A stretch of 64,000 bases of DNA from Streptomyces griseofuscus (GCF_014673495.1 NZ_CP051006.1:1-64000), one strand, 5' to 3'. Positions 42,439 to 51,804 are shown, numbered from the stretch's first letter. Numbers and translations: made by a program. Notes: generated by a model from the letters alone, not told the origin.

Positions 42439-43671
42439 GTGAGTCCCACGAAAACCCTGGCAGACCCGATCGACGTGATGGGCCGTCTGCTGTCCTTCGA
42501 GGGCAAACAGGACCCCTACCCGCTGTACGAGCAGATGCGGGCCCACGGGCCGGTCGTCGACGTGGGCGGAGCCCACCTCTTCGTCACCGGCCACGCCGAG
42601 TGCGCGCGGGCACTGCGCGAGCCGGACCTGCTGTCGACCGACGCCGCCGTCCAGGACGGCAAGCTGCCCGGCTGGCGCGAACACGCCTCCTGGTCCTGGC
42701 TGACGAAGAACATGCTGTTCTCCAACGACCCCGACCACGAGCGCTACCGGCGCTTCTTCTCCAGCGCCTTCTCCGCGCGCAGCGTGGAGGCCTGGCGGCC
42801 CCTGGTCGAACGGCGGGCCGCGTACGCCGTCGAACGCGTCGCCCGCCTCGCCGCGGGCGGGGAGGCGGTCGACGTGGTCGCGGAGTTCTCCTTCCCGATG
42901 GCCGCCGGCGTCATCGGGGAACTGCTCGGCATCCCCGACGAGGACCACGACGCGTTCCGCGCGGACGTCGGCGACATCACGCTGACCCTGGAACCGATCC
43001 GCGACATGGGCCAGCTCACCGCCGGCGACGCGGCCATGGAACGCCTCGCCGTCTACTTCCACGACCTCGTCGCCCGCCGCCGCGCCCACCCCACCACCGA
43101 CCTGACCAGCTCCTTCACCGCCGCCCGCGACGCGGGCGGCGAACTGAGCGAGACCGAACTGGTCGCCAACCTCATGCTGCTCCTGGTCGCCGCGACCGAG
43201 GCACCCCAGGACCTGCTCAGCAACATGGTCCGTCTCGCCCTCACCCACCCCGCCGAGGCCGAACGGCTGCGCACCGAACCCGGGTTCGCGGCCGGCTTCA
43301 CCGACGAGACCCTGCGCTTCGACCCCGCCGCCCAGATCCTGAACCGCGTCGCCTCACGCGACCTGGACTTCTTCGGCGTCAAGGTCGCCCAGGGCGTGCC
43401 GCTGACCCTGCTCATCGCCGCCGGCAACCGCGACCCGCGCCGCTTCACGGACCCGGACGTCTTCGACCCCGCCCGCCGCGACAACAGCCCGCTCACCTTC
43501 AGCGGCGGCGCGCACTTCTGCCTGGGCGCGGCCCTGGCCCGGATGTCCGCGGAGACGGCGGTGCCCCTGCTGCTGCGCCGGCTGCCCGGGCTGCGGCTCG
43601 CCGGCGAGGCCACGTTCCGCGACCAGATCGTCCAGCGCGGCCACGGCCGGCTCCCGGTCACGGCCGACTGA
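42439..43671 (+). CDS. Cytochrome P450, first gene of the polyyne-type cluster
   Basis: A 410-residue P450 with haem loop FSGGAHFCLGAALARM (ligand Cys361) and ETLRFDPAAQ (ExxR). The I-helix reads LLVAATEAPQDLL: Glu254 is followed by Ala255 and Pro256, so the usual threonine of the oxygen-activating pair is missing. A comparable Ala occurs in P450eryF, which uses its substrate for proton delivery. GTG 42439 has GGAG upstream; GTG 42433 is possible. Polyyne clusters such as that for caryoynencin include a P450 that oxidises the chain, which is the inferred job here. Confidence 0.9.
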   Translation: MSPTKTLADPIDVMGRLLSFEGKQDPYPLYEQMRAHGPVVDVGGAHLFVTGHAECARALREPDLLSTDAAVQDGKLPGWREHASWSWLTKNMLFSNDPDHERYRRFFSSAFSARSVEAWRPLVERRAAYAVERVARLAAGGEAVDVVAEFSFPMAAGVIGELLGIPDEDHDAFRADVGDITLTLEPIRDMGQLTAGDAAMERLAVYFHDLVARRRAHPTTDLTSSFTAARDAGGELSETELVANLMLLLVAATEAPQDLLSNMVRLALTHPAEAERLRTEPGFAAGFTDETLRFDPAAQILNRVASRDLDFFGVKVAQGVPLTLLIAAGNRDPRRFTDPDVFDPARRDNSPLTFSGGAHFCLGAALARMSAETAVPLLLRRLPGLRLAGEATFRDQIVQRGHGRLPVTAD

Positions 43672-43950
43672 CCACACCCCCCACCCAACCCCAACCCCGA
43701 CCCCGACCCCCGGGATCCCACCGCCCCGGACCGCCCCGGACCCCCCGGGACCGCCCACGGCAGGACCCGGGCGACCCCGGGGACGACCCCGCCGGGACGG
43801 CCTGGCCGGGACGGCCTTTCGGGGTCCCGGCGGTCCTTCGGGGCGGAGGTTCCCGGCCCGGCCGGGGTCCGGAGGGGGACGGCGGTCCCGGGGCGGTCCC
43901 CCGGGCAGAGCCGTCCCGACCGCACCACAGCAACGAGGGAGAGCACACTG

Positions 43951-44841
43951 ATGGGCACGAACGTACCGTCCGACGAGGAACTCGCCGCGTCCCTTGAGGG
44001 CGGCTTCACCAGCGAGTACGCCGACGTCAACGGGGTGCGGCTGCACTACGTCACCGGCGGGCAGGGCGAACCGCTGTTCCTGCTGCCGGGCTGGCCGGAG
44101 ACCTGGTGGGAGTACCGCAAGGTGATGCCCGCCCTCGCGGAACACTTCCGCGTCGTCGCGGTCGACATCCGCGGCATGGGCGGCTCCAGCCGCCCCGGCT
44201 TTGGCTACGAGAAGAAAAACATGGCCGCCGACATCCGCGCCCTGGCCGAACACCTCGGCCACAAGCGGATCAACATCGCCGGACACGGCATCGGCGCCAT
44301 GGTCGCCTTCGCCTACGCCGCGAACCACGAAGCGGCCACCAACCGCCTCGCCATCATCAACACCACGCACATCGACGACAGCTACCAGAACTTCCGCCTG
44401 ATGCCGAAGCCCGAGGACACCCCCCCGCACCGCTGGTGGCTCGCCTTCAACATCGTGCCCGGCTTCCCCGAACAGGCACTCGCCGGCCGCTACCGCATCA
44501 TGATCGACTACATGCTCGGCCTGAGCCTGGTCAACCCCGACGCCGTCCTGCCGCAGGACCGCGACGTGTACGCGCACGCGTACGACACACCCGAAGCCAT
44601 CCGCGCCAGCCAGGGCTGGTTCCAGGCCTACCAGCAGGACATCGACGACTTCCGCGGCTACGGCAAGCTGTCCGTGCCCGTCCTCGGCCTCGCCTACGGC
44701 GGGTTCTACGACTACATGAACCGCGTCCTGCCCACCTGCGGCAGCGACGTACGCGTCATCGAGGTCAAGAACACCCGCAACTACATGGTCGAGGAACAGC
44801 CCGAGACCGTCGCGGCCGAACTGACCGCCTTCTTCGGCTGA
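43951..44841 (+). CDS. Alpha/beta-hydrolase fold protein lacking its catalytic triad
   Basis: A 296-residue protein of the epoxide-hydrolase/haloalkane-dehalogenase type: LFLLPGWPETWWEYRKVMP (HGxP loop), VDIRGMGGSS, then the nucleophile elbow reads GHGIGAMVA, with Gly113 where Asp or Ser is expected. The C-terminal position normally held by the catalytic His (GH-x-x-x-EE-PE) reads TRNYMVEEQPE, with Asn277. Both essential residues are gone while the fold motifs remain, so it is not a frame or assembly error. A non-hydrolytic role (binding, isomerisation, chaperoning of the acyl chain) is inferred. AGGGAG precedes ATG. Confidence 0.88.
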   Translation: MGTNVPSDEELAASLEGGFTSEYADVNGVRLHYVTGGQGEPLFLLPGWPETWWEYRKVMPALAEHFRVVAVDIRGMGGSSRPGFGYEKKNMAADIRALAEHLGHKRINIAGHGIGAMVAFAYAANHEAATNRLAIINTTHIDDSYQNFRLMPKPEDTPPHRWWLAFNIVPGFPEQALAGRYRIMIDYMLGLSLVNPDAVLPQDRDVYAHAYDTPEAIRASQGWFQAYQQDIDDFRGYGKLSVPVLGLAYGGFYDYMNRVLPTCGSDVRVIEVKNTRNYMVEEQPETVAAELTAFFG

Positions 44842-44946
44842 CCCCCACCCCCGGCCCGGGGCAGGCTCCTGTACAGCCCGCCCCGGGGCCGGCACCCCCG
44901 CACACCCCCCTCTTTTCCACACACTCGGACGGGACGCTGTCTTCGC

Positions 44947-45741
44947 ATGCTGAACACTGACGGGGCGACACCGGGAGCCCTCCTGAGAAAACCGGTGAAC
45001 GGGTGGCTGCAAGCGGACGCGCACCTGCGCGGCTTCGGCGGGTTCCACGGCGGTCTCGCCCTCGCCCTGCTGACCTCCGCGATGCGCGAACACGCACCCG
45101 GACTCGAACTCCAGAGCGTCACCGGCCGGTTCGACCGGCCCGTCGACCCCGGCTTCACCGTGGACGCCGCCCTGGTACGGGCCGGACGGACCCTCAGCGT
45201 GGTCCGCGCCCAGGCCCAGAGCGAGAAGGGCACCGCGATCGAGGCGAGCGCCGTGTTCGCCCGCCGCGGCGAGAACACCTGGCAGCCCGTCACCCCCCAG
45301 GCCCCGCCCGCACCGCCCCCCGCCGAGTGCGAAGTGTTCGCCATCCCCGCGGAGTTCGTACCCATCGCCACCAGCATGGAGATCCGCCCCGTCGGCACCG
45401 CCCGCCCCTACGCCGGCGGCCCGCAGCCCGAACTCCTCGCCTGGGTACGGCTGACCGAGGACGACGAAGCCCCCGACCCGCTCCGCCTCGTCCTGCTGAT
45501 GGACGCCCTCGCCCCCTCCTACGCGGCGATCCTGTCCACCCTCGCCGTCGTCCCCACCGTCGAACTGACCGTACGCCCCGCCCCGGGACTGGCCACCGCC
45601 ACCTCCCCCTGGATCCTGCTGCGGGCCACCACCCGCACCGCCGGACCCGACGGCTGGGTCGACGAACAGATCGACGCCTGGACACCCGACGGCACCCACC
45701 TGGGCAGCGCCCAGCAACTACGCGTGGTCCGCACCCTCTGA
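44947..45741 (+). CDS. TesB-like (double hot-dog) acyl thioesterase family protein
   Basis: A 264-residue protein with two hot-dog halves: residues about 20-110 (GWLQADAHLRGFGGFHGGLA, the hot-dog helix, then FTVDAALVRAGRTLSVVRAQ) and about 165-260 (LLMDALAPSYAAI, then WILLRATTRTAG and DEQIDAWTPDGTHLG). Such proteins cleave or bind acyl thioesters. In this cluster it could release or edit ACP- or CoA-bound chains, beside the serine hydrolase at 51801. No strong ribosome site. It lies between the triad-less hydrolase and a repeat-rich leader. Confidence 0.8.
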   Translation: MLNTDGATPGALLRKPVNGWLQADAHLRGFGGFHGGLALALLTSAMREHAPGLELQSVTGRFDRPVDPGFTVDAALVRAGRTLSVVRAQAQSEKGTAIEASAVFARRGENTWQPVTPQAPPAPPPAECEVFAIPAEFVPIATSMEIRPVGTARPYAGGPQPELLAWVRLTEDDEAPDPLRLVLLMDALAPSYAAILSTLAVVPTVELTVRPAPGLATATSPWILLRATTRTAGPDGWVDEQIDAWTPDGTHLGSAQQLRVVRTL

Positions 45742-46418
45742 CACCACCCCCACCCCAGCACCACCCGCACCCCCTCCGCACACCCACACGCCACAGGCCC
45801 GCACATCACGAGCCCCGGCACCACGCACCACGGCACCACGAGCCCCGGCACCACGGGCACCGGTGACACGCGCCACGCGCCCGCCCCCGCGGGAACGCGG
45901 CGTCACAAGTCCCGGCGTCACACGCCCGCGCGCCGCGGGAAGGCGGCGCCACAGCCCCGTCACAGGCCACACGTCCGGGCCCCGGCGCCACAACCTCCCG
46001 GCCGCGGGCCCGCGCGCCACGGGCCACGCACCGCAAGGGGCCCTCCCGCTCTCCCGGCCCCACGGCCTCGGGGGGTTCGGGGGCTCGCAGCCTCGGAGGC
46101 CCGGGAGCCCGGGGCCTCAGGGGCTCAGGAGCTCAGGGCCGCAAAGGCTCGGGGGTTCGGGGCCCAGGAGCCTCGGGACCTCGGGGCCTCAGGGGCTCAG
46201 GAGCTCAGGGCCTCAAAGGCTCAGGGCCTCGGGGCCTGGAGGCTCGGGGCCTCCAACTCGGGGCCTCGGCCTCGGGGCCTGGAGGCTCGGGGCCTCCAAC
46301 TCGGGGCCTCGGCCTCGGGGCCTGGAGGCTCGGGGGCTTGGGGGGTTGGGGGTTGGGGGTTCGCCCACAGATCACGCACGTGTCCCACACGCAGACCGAC
46401 CCGGAAGGCCGTATTCCT
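45742..46418 (+). repeat. Repeat-rich leader before the acyl-AMP ligase gene
   Basis: A 677-base gene-less interval. The first part repeats CACGAGCCCCGGCACCACG-like units. From 46050 to 46340 it is built of GGGGCCTC/GGGGCTC words, including an exact 43-bp tandem repeat (46228-46270, 46271-46313, and 22 bases of a third at 46314-46335) and a 70-bp-spaced imperfect repeat (46112 and 46182). The plus strand has many G runs. It may be a slippage hotspot or a structured mRNA leader. Confidence 0.8.
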
Positions 46419-48239
46419 GTGAGTCCGCTGCCACCGTCCGCCCACACCTCGCTGGTCCACGTCCTCGAACACCGCGCGACCCGGACACCCGACCGGCTCG
46501 CGTTCCGCTTCCTGCCCGACGGGACCGGCGACCACCCGATCGACTGGACCTACCGCGAACTCGCCGACCGCGCCGGCGCGGTCGCCGCCCACCTCAACGA
46601 ACGCGGCCTCACCCAGGGCCACGTCGTCCTCGCCCTGGACCCCGGACTCGACTACGTCGCCGGACTCTTCGGCATCATGCAGGCCGGCTGCACCGCCGTA
46701 CCCTGCTTCCCGCCGTTCGGACGACGCGCCACCGCCCGCTTCCTGTCCGTCCTGGACGACTGCAACCCACGCGCCGTCCTGACCGACCCCCGCTTCGCCC
46801 CCCAGGTCGACCACTTCCACCAGCAGCTCACCCCCACCACCGAACACCCCCAGTGGATCTTCCCCGAACCGGACTTCTACCAGCCGCCGGCCAACGGGCC
46901 CGTGCCCTCACGGGTGGTGGAGCCGGCACTGATCCAGTACAGCTCGGGATCGACCGGCGACCCCAAGGGCATCGTCCTCACCCACGAGAACCTGCTCAGC
47001 AACTGCCGGGTCCTGGACACCCACATGGGCTACGAGGAGGACCGCGTCGGCTGCTCCTGGCTGCCCCCCTACCACGACATGGGCCTGATGGGCACCATCA
47101 TGCTCGCCCTGCACGGCGGCTGGCCCCTGGTCATGCTCTCCCCCATCCACTTCGTGCAGGACCCCTACCGCTGGCTCAAAGCCATCACCGACCACAAGGT
47201 CACCATCTCCGTCGGCCCGAACTTCGCGTTCGACCTGTGCGCCCAGAACATCACCGACGAAGAACTCACCACCCTCGACCTCAGCCGCCTGCGCCAGGTG
47301 TTCTGCGGCAGCGAACCCGTCTCCGGCAACACCATGGAACGCTTCGAGGAACGCTTCGCCCCCGTCGGCTTCGACCCCGGCAGCCTCATCCCCTGCTACG
47401 GACTCGCCGAAGCCACCCTCTTCGTCTCCGGCAAACCCGAAACCGCCGACACCATCCGCACCGAACAACTCGACAAGACCGCCCTCGAACAAGGCCACGC
47501 CCACCGCACCCACCCCCACAGCGACGCCGCTGACAGCGACGGCGCCGACAGCGGTGCGGCCGACACGGGCACGGTCAAGGTCGTCAGCTGCGGAATCATC
47601 GCCGACGGCCACGAGGTCCTCATCGTCGACCCCCACACCCTCACCCCGTTGCCCGACGGCGAGAGCGGCGAGATCTGGGTCAACGGCCCCAGCGTCGCCG
47701 CCGGCTACCTGGGGCGCCCCGAACTGACCGCCCGCACCTTCGGCGCCCGCCCCGCCCACGCCACCGACGACCACCGCACCTACCTGCGCACCGGAGACCT
47801 CGGCTTCCTCCTCGACGCGGAACTCTTCGTCACCGGACGCCTCAAGGACCTCATCGTCATCAGCGGCCGCAACCTCCACCCCCAGGACATCGAACACTCC
47901 GTCCTGCGCGCCCACCAGGACCTGCGCCGCATCGCCGCGTTCGCCCTGCCCCACGCCACACGCGACGAGGAAGAAGTCGTCCTCGTCGCCGAATTCCGCG
48001 GCACCGCCAGAGAATTCGCCGCCCAGGAGAAAGAACTCCTCGAGAAAATGACCGCCGCGGTCACCGAGGACCACGGCGTACGCCCCGGCCGCATCCACAT
48101 CGGACCCCCCGGATGCGTCCTGATGACCACCAGCGGCAAAGTCCGCCGCCGCGACACCCGCAAGGCCTACCTCGACGGCACCCTCAAAACCTTCCCCGCA
48201 CCCGCAGACACCGCGGCCGCCCCGGCGGGGGTGTCATGA
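46419..48239 (+). CDS. Fatty-acyl-AMP ligase (FAAL)
   Basis: A 606-residue adenylate-forming enzyme that activates a fatty acid and hands it to an acyl carrier protein. The ATP loop is YSSGSTGDPKG (residues 174-184), SWLPPYHDMGLMG and CYGLAEATLFVSG are FAAL-type core motifs, and TGDLGFL and SGRNLHPQDIE follow. The C-terminal GKVRRR supplies the catalytic Lys. The PYHDMGL form is characteristic of FAALs rather than CoA ligases. GTG 46419 (GGAAGG upstream) is chosen; GTG 46380 would add 13 residues. The stop overlaps the next ATG. Its partner is the ACP at 50397. Confidence 0.92.
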   Translation: MSPLPPSAHTSLVHVLEHRATRTPDRLAFRFLPDGTGDHPIDWTYRELADRAGAVAAHLNERGLTQGHVVLALDPGLDYVAGLFGIMQAGCTAVPCFPPFGRRATARFLSVLDDCNPRAVLTDPRFAPQVDHFHQQLTPTTEHPQWIFPEPDFYQPPANGPVPSRVVEPALIQYSSGSTGDPKGIVLTHENLLSNCRVLDTHMGYEEDRVGCSWLPPYHDMGLMGTIMLALHGGWPLVMLSPIHFVQDPYRWLKAITDHKVTISVGPNFAFDLCAQNITDEELTTLDLSRLRQVFCGSEPVSGNTMERFEERFAPVGFDPGSLIPCYGLAEATLFVSGKPETADTIRTEQLDKTALEQGHAHRTHPHSDAADSDGADSGAADTGTVKVVSCGIIADGHEVLIVDPHTLTPLPDGESGEIWVNGPSVAAGYLGRPELTARTFGARPAHATDDHRTYLRTGDLGFLLDAELFVTGRLKDLIVISGRNLHPQDIEHSVLRAHQDLRRIAAFALPHATRDEEEVVLVAEFRGTAREFAAQEKELLEKMTAAVTEDHGVRPGRIHIGPPGCVLMTTSGKVRRRDTRKAYLDGTLKTFPAPADTAAAPAGVS

Positions 48240-49381
48240 GCAGCGCCCGCACCGGGGCCGGCCAGGCACCGCCCCGCACCACCACGGCCCCCGCCCGGAT
48301 CGACCGGCAAGCCCGCAACCTCGCCTGGGTCACCGTCGGCGTCCCCACCCTCGGCACCGCCGCCGCGATCGTCTTCGCCGCACACTACGGCTTCACCTGG
48401 ATTGACGCCCTGCTGCTGGTGGTGATGTACGCGATCACCTCACTGGGCGTGGAAGGCGGCTTCCACCGCTTCTTCTCCCACCGCTCCTTCGCCGCCGGCC
48501 CCGTCGTCACCACCCTGTGGGGCATCGCCGGAAGCATGGCCGCACAGGGACCGGTCGTGTTCTGGGTGGCCATCCACCGCCAGCACCACGCCTTCACCGA
48601 CAAGGACGGCGACCCGCACTCCCCGCGGGCGCTCGGCCCGGGACTGGCCGGACGGCTGCGCGGATTCTGGCACGGACACGTCGGCTGGCTCTTCACCGTC
48701 CAGCGCCAGGACTGGGCCCGCCGCGCCCCCGACATGGTCCGCGACCGCCTCGTCATGCGCCTGAACCAGTACTACTTCGTGTGGGTGCTGGCCGGGCTCG
48801 CGCTGCCGGCACTCGCGGGCTGGCTCCTGTCGGGAGGAACGACACACGGCGCGGTGGGCGGACTGCTGTGGGGCGGACTGGCCCGCATCTTCCTCCTCGA
48901 CCACGTCACCTGGGCCGTCAACTCCATCGGCCACACCATCGGCCACCGCCCCTACCGCACCCGCGACACCAGCCGCAACGTGGCCCCCCTCGCGGCGATC
49001 TCGGTCGGCGGCTCCTGGCACAACAACCACCACGCCCGCCCCTCCCTGGCCCACAACCGGCACAACCTCCTCCAGATCGACCCCACCGGAGCCGTCATCC
49101 GGGCCCTGGACGCCCTCGGACTCGTCCACGACGCCCGCTACCCCGACCGCATGCGCCCCCACCCCACCACCCGGCACCCAACCCCACACCCACCCGACCC
49201 GCACACACCCGCACCGGACGACCCGGCCACCCCCGCACCGGACAACCGGACCACGCCCACGCCAGACCGGCCCGAACCCGCACCGGAGCCCGCCCCCCGC
49301 ACACCGGAGCAGTCCGCGCCCGCACCGCACCACACGGGGCACGCCCCGAAGCCCGTCTCACACCGAGAGGAAGGGAGTTGA
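48236..49381 (+). CDS. Membrane fatty-acid desaturase 1
   Basis: A 381-residue stearoyl-CoA-type di-iron desaturase. Histidine boxes HRFFSH (77-82), HRQHH (114-118) and HNNHH (262-266) bind the two irons; hydrophobic segments at about 35-75 and 180-225 span the membrane. The last 65 residues are a Pro/Thr/His-rich low-complexity tail not seen in the family. The ATG overlaps the FAAL stop. It is followed two bases later by a second desaturase. Together with the ACP partner it should introduce unsaturation into the ACP-bound chain. Confidence 0.92.
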   Translation: MSSARTGAGQAPPRTTTAPARIDRQARNLAWVTVGVPTLGTAAAIVFAAHYGFTWIDALLLVVMYAITSLGVEGGFHRFFSHRSFAAGPVVTTLWGIAGSMAAQGPVVFWVAIHRQHHAFTDKDGDPHSPRALGPGLAGRLRGFWHGHVGWLFTVQRQDWARRAPDMVRDRLVMRLNQYYFVWVLAGLALPALAGWLLSGGTTHGAVGGLLWGGLARIFLLDHVTWAVNSIGHTIGHRPYRTRDTSRNVAPLAAISVGGSWHNNHHARPSLAHNRHNLLQIDPTGAVIRALDALGLVHDARYPDRMRPHPTTRHPTPHPPDPHTPAPDDPATPAPDNRTTPTPDRPEPAPEPAPRTPEQSAPAPHHTGHAPKPVSHREEGS

Positions 49382-49383
49382 CG

Positions 49384-50325
49384 ATGTCCGCGACCGCGGC
49401 CGCGAACGCCGTCGTCAGGCTCGACCCCGTCAGCCTGCGGATCAAACGGTTCTCCGCCCTGACCACCATGACCCTGCCACTGATCGGAACCGCGGCCGCC
49501 GCCTACCTGCTGTGGAGCGGCCACTACACCGCGACCGACCTGTGGCTGTTCGCCGCCATGTACTTCGTCCACATGTTCGGCATCACCGTGGGCTTCCACC
49601 GCTACCTCGCCCACAAAGCCTTCAAGACCTCACCCGCCTTCGAAGCCCTCATGATGATCACCGGATCCATGGGCGCCCAGGGCCCCCTCATGTTCTGGGT
49701 CATCACCCACCGCCGCCACCACCGCTTCAGCGACCAGGAAGGCGACCCCCACTCCCCCAACCTCCACGGCTGGGCCCTCAAAGCCCGCCTGCACGGCCTG
49801 TGGTACGCCCACATGCCCTGGATGCTCAGCCCCGAAGCCAGCAAGGTCACCGTCTTCGGACCCGACGTCCTGCGCAGCCGGCGCCTGATGTACTTCAACC
49901 GCACCTACCCGCAGTGGGTACTGCTCGGCCTCGCCCTGCCCGCCCTCATCGACTACGCGATCGTCCGCACCCCGATGGCACTGCTCGGCGGACTCGTCTT
50001 CGGCGGCCTCGCCCGGATCTTCGTCGCCAACCAGGCCGCCTGGTGCGTCGGCTCGATCTGCCACGCCTTCGGCGGACGGCCCTTCGACAACGAGGACCAC
50101 AGCGCCAACAACTGGCCCGTCGCCCTGCTCACCTTCGGCGAAGGACTCCAGAACAACCACCACGCCTTCCCCGGCTCCTACCGCCACGGCGTCACCTGGT
50201 GGGAACCCGACCTCAGCGGCTGGCTCCTCATGGCCCTCGGCAAACTCCACATCGTATGGAACCTCCGCGAACCCGACAAAACCACCATCACCCGGCGCAG
50301 GCAAGAAGCCAGAACCACCACCTGA
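49384..50325 (+). CDS. Membrane fatty-acid desaturase 2 (altered third histidine box)
   Basis: A 313-residue di-iron desaturase related to desaturase 1. Boxes HRYLAH (72-77) and HRRHH (109-113) are normal; the third reads QNNHH (256-260), with Gln in place of the first His. Front-end desaturases also have Gln in the third box, and altered boxes occur in acetylenases and conjugases. Its divergence from its neighbour suggests a different step, for example turning a double bond into a triple bond. ATG follows GAGGAAGGGAG. Confidence 0.92.
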   Translation: MSATAAANAVVRLDPVSLRIKRFSALTTMTLPLIGTAAAAYLLWSGHYTATDLWLFAAMYFVHMFGITVGFHRYLAHKAFKTSPAFEALMMITGSMGAQGPLMFWVITHRRHHRFSDQEGDPHSPNLHGWALKARLHGLWYAHMPWMLSPEASKVTVFGPDVLRSRRLMYFNRTYPQWVLLGLALPALIDYAIVRTPMALLGGLVFGGLARIFVANQAAWCVGSICHAFGGRPFDNEDHSANNWPVALLTFGEGLQNNHHAFPGSYRHGVTWWEPDLSGWLLMALGKLHIVWNLREPDKTTITRRRQEARTTT

Positions 50326-50396
50326 CACAACAGCACACACACAACACGCCACCCGGCACCGGCAGCACGAGGCAGTACGACGAGGAAAGGCACACC

Positions 50397-50678
50397 ATGT
50401 TCAACCGCAAGAAGGTCCAGCGCCCCCAGGGGCCCCTCACCGAGCAGGCCCTGCGCCAGTGGCTCGTGGACTACCTGGTCGTCCACGTCGAGATACCGCG
50501 TGAGGACATCGACACCGCCAAGACCTTCGAGGCCTACGGCCTCGACTCCCGCGTAGCCGTCCAGGTCTCCGGCGCCCTGGAGAAAGTCATCGAACGCCGC
50601 CTCTCCCCCGGCCTCCTGTACGAGTACCAGTCCATCGACGCCCTCACCGCCCACCTCGCCGCCGAACTCAAGCTCTGA
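50397..50678 (+). CDS. Dedicated acyl carrier protein
   Basis: 93 residues. The phosphopantetheine site is YGLDSRVAVQ with Ser51. Helix 1 is LTEQALRQWLVDYLVVHV and helix 4 is SIDALTAHLAAEL. GLDSR instead of GxDSL is usual for ACPs paired with FAALs. A short basic N-terminal extension is present. GAGGAAAGG precedes ATG. It sits between the desaturases and is the expected carrier of the growing alkyne. Confidence 0.92.
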   Translation: MFNRKKVQRPQGPLTEQALRQWLVDYLVVHVEIPREDIDTAKTFEAYGLDSRVAVQVSGALEKVIERRLSPGLLYEYQSIDALTAHLAAELKL

Positions 50679-50700
50679 CACCGAAAGGACGACGACCACC

Positions 50701-51804
50701 ATGGGGGCATTCGACTTCCCTTCGGCACCGCAGGACAACTTCCGGGCCTTTATGCGCCAGGCGGAACAGCTGGAGGGGGAACGCCTGGCCGGCGCGATAC
50801 CCAAGGAGTACTTCGAACCGCGCGTCAGCCGCGGCCTGATCGGGTTCGCGGTCAGCTGGCTGCTGTACGCGGGCGCGATCGTGGGCGTGGCGTACGCGCC
50901 GAGCCCGCTGCTGTGGATCCCGCTGTGGATCGTGGCCGGACTCGGCGGCTGGGGGCTGCACTGCATCGCCCACGACTGCGGACACGGCTCGTTCTCGCGT
51001 TCACGCAGGTTCAACTACGCGATCGGGCACATCTCCCTGCTGCCGCTGATCTACCCCTTCCACGCCTGGCGGCACGTCCACAACATGCACCACTCCAGCA
51101 CCAACCACCTGGAGTTCGACACCGACTGGCGCCCCATACCCGCCGGCATGTTCGAGCGGATGTCGCTGTGGGACAAGACGGTGTACGTCTCCACGCGTAC
51201 GTGGGCGTTCTGGGGCGGCACCATCAACTACTGGGCCGAATCCGCCCTGCGCCCCGGCTTCTTCCCCAAGGCCGGCCAGCGGCGCGAGGTACGGCGCTCC
51301 ATGCTGTTCGTCGCCGCGGTGGCCCTGCCCTACGCGGCCGTGCTGGTGTACTTCACCGGCTTCACCGGACTGCTGATCTACTTCGTCGCCCCCTGGATCG
51401 CCACCCACGCCTGGTTCAGCGCCACCACCCTCATGCACCACAGCGCCAGCGACATCCCCTACCTGACCGCCGAGTACTGGACCCGCAACGCCAGCCGGCT
51501 GCTGGTGACCACCGACTACGTCTACCCGCGCTGGCTGCTGTTCCTCACCCACAACATCTCCATCCACACCGCCCACCACGTCGCCCCCGTCATCCCCTAC
51601 TACAACCTGCCCAAGGCCCAGGAGACACTGAAGGCCCGCTACCCGGGAATGGTCCGCGAACGCCGGTTCTCCTTCGGGCAGATGTGGGACATCGTCCGCC
51701 ACCTCCACTTCTACGACACCGAGTCCGGGTACTACGCCGACCTCGCCCGCAACAAGGTCGAACCGAAGACAGCCCTGCCCTCGGCCGCGAAGGGCACCCC
51801 GTGA
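50701..51804 (+). CDS. Membrane fatty-acid desaturase 3 (delta-12/acetylenase-like)
   Basis: A 367-residue desaturase of a different subfamily from the other two (FadA/delta-12 type). Boxes HDCGH (91-95), HVHNMHH (125-131) and HTAHH (289-293). There are four to six hydrophobic segments. This subfamily contains plant acetylenases and conjugases that make triple or conjugated bonds. ATG follows AAGGACGACG. The stop overlaps the GTG of the hydrolase gene. Confidence 0.92.
   Translation: MGAFDFPSAPQDNFRAFMRQAEQLEGERLAGAIPKEYFEPRVSRGLIGFAVSWLLYAGAIVGVAYAPSPLLWIPLWIVAGLGGWGLHCIAHDCGHGSFSRSRRFNYAIGHISLLPLIYPFHAWRHVHNMHHSSTNHLEFDTDWRPIPAGMFERMSLWDKTVYVSTRTWAFWGGTINYWAESALRPGFFPKAGQRREVRRSMLFVAAVALPYAAVLVYFTGFTGLLIYFVAPWIATHAWFSATTLMHHSASDIPYLTAEYWTRNASRLLVTTDYVYPRWLLFLTHNISIHTAHHVAPVIPYYNLPKAQETLKARYPGMVRERRFSFGQMWDIVRHLHFYDTESGYYADLARNKVEPKTALPSAAKGTP

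Noticed and set aside
43354..45717. A 787-codon minus-strand frame across the P450, hydrolase and TesB-like genes
   Set aside because: Composition typical of an antisense frame (Gly/Val/Asp runs), and the plus strand has three genes with haem, hydrolase and hot-dog motifs.
46228..46335. CRISPR array
   Set aside because: The 43-bp units are contiguous tandem copies with no spacers and no cas genes occur in the window.
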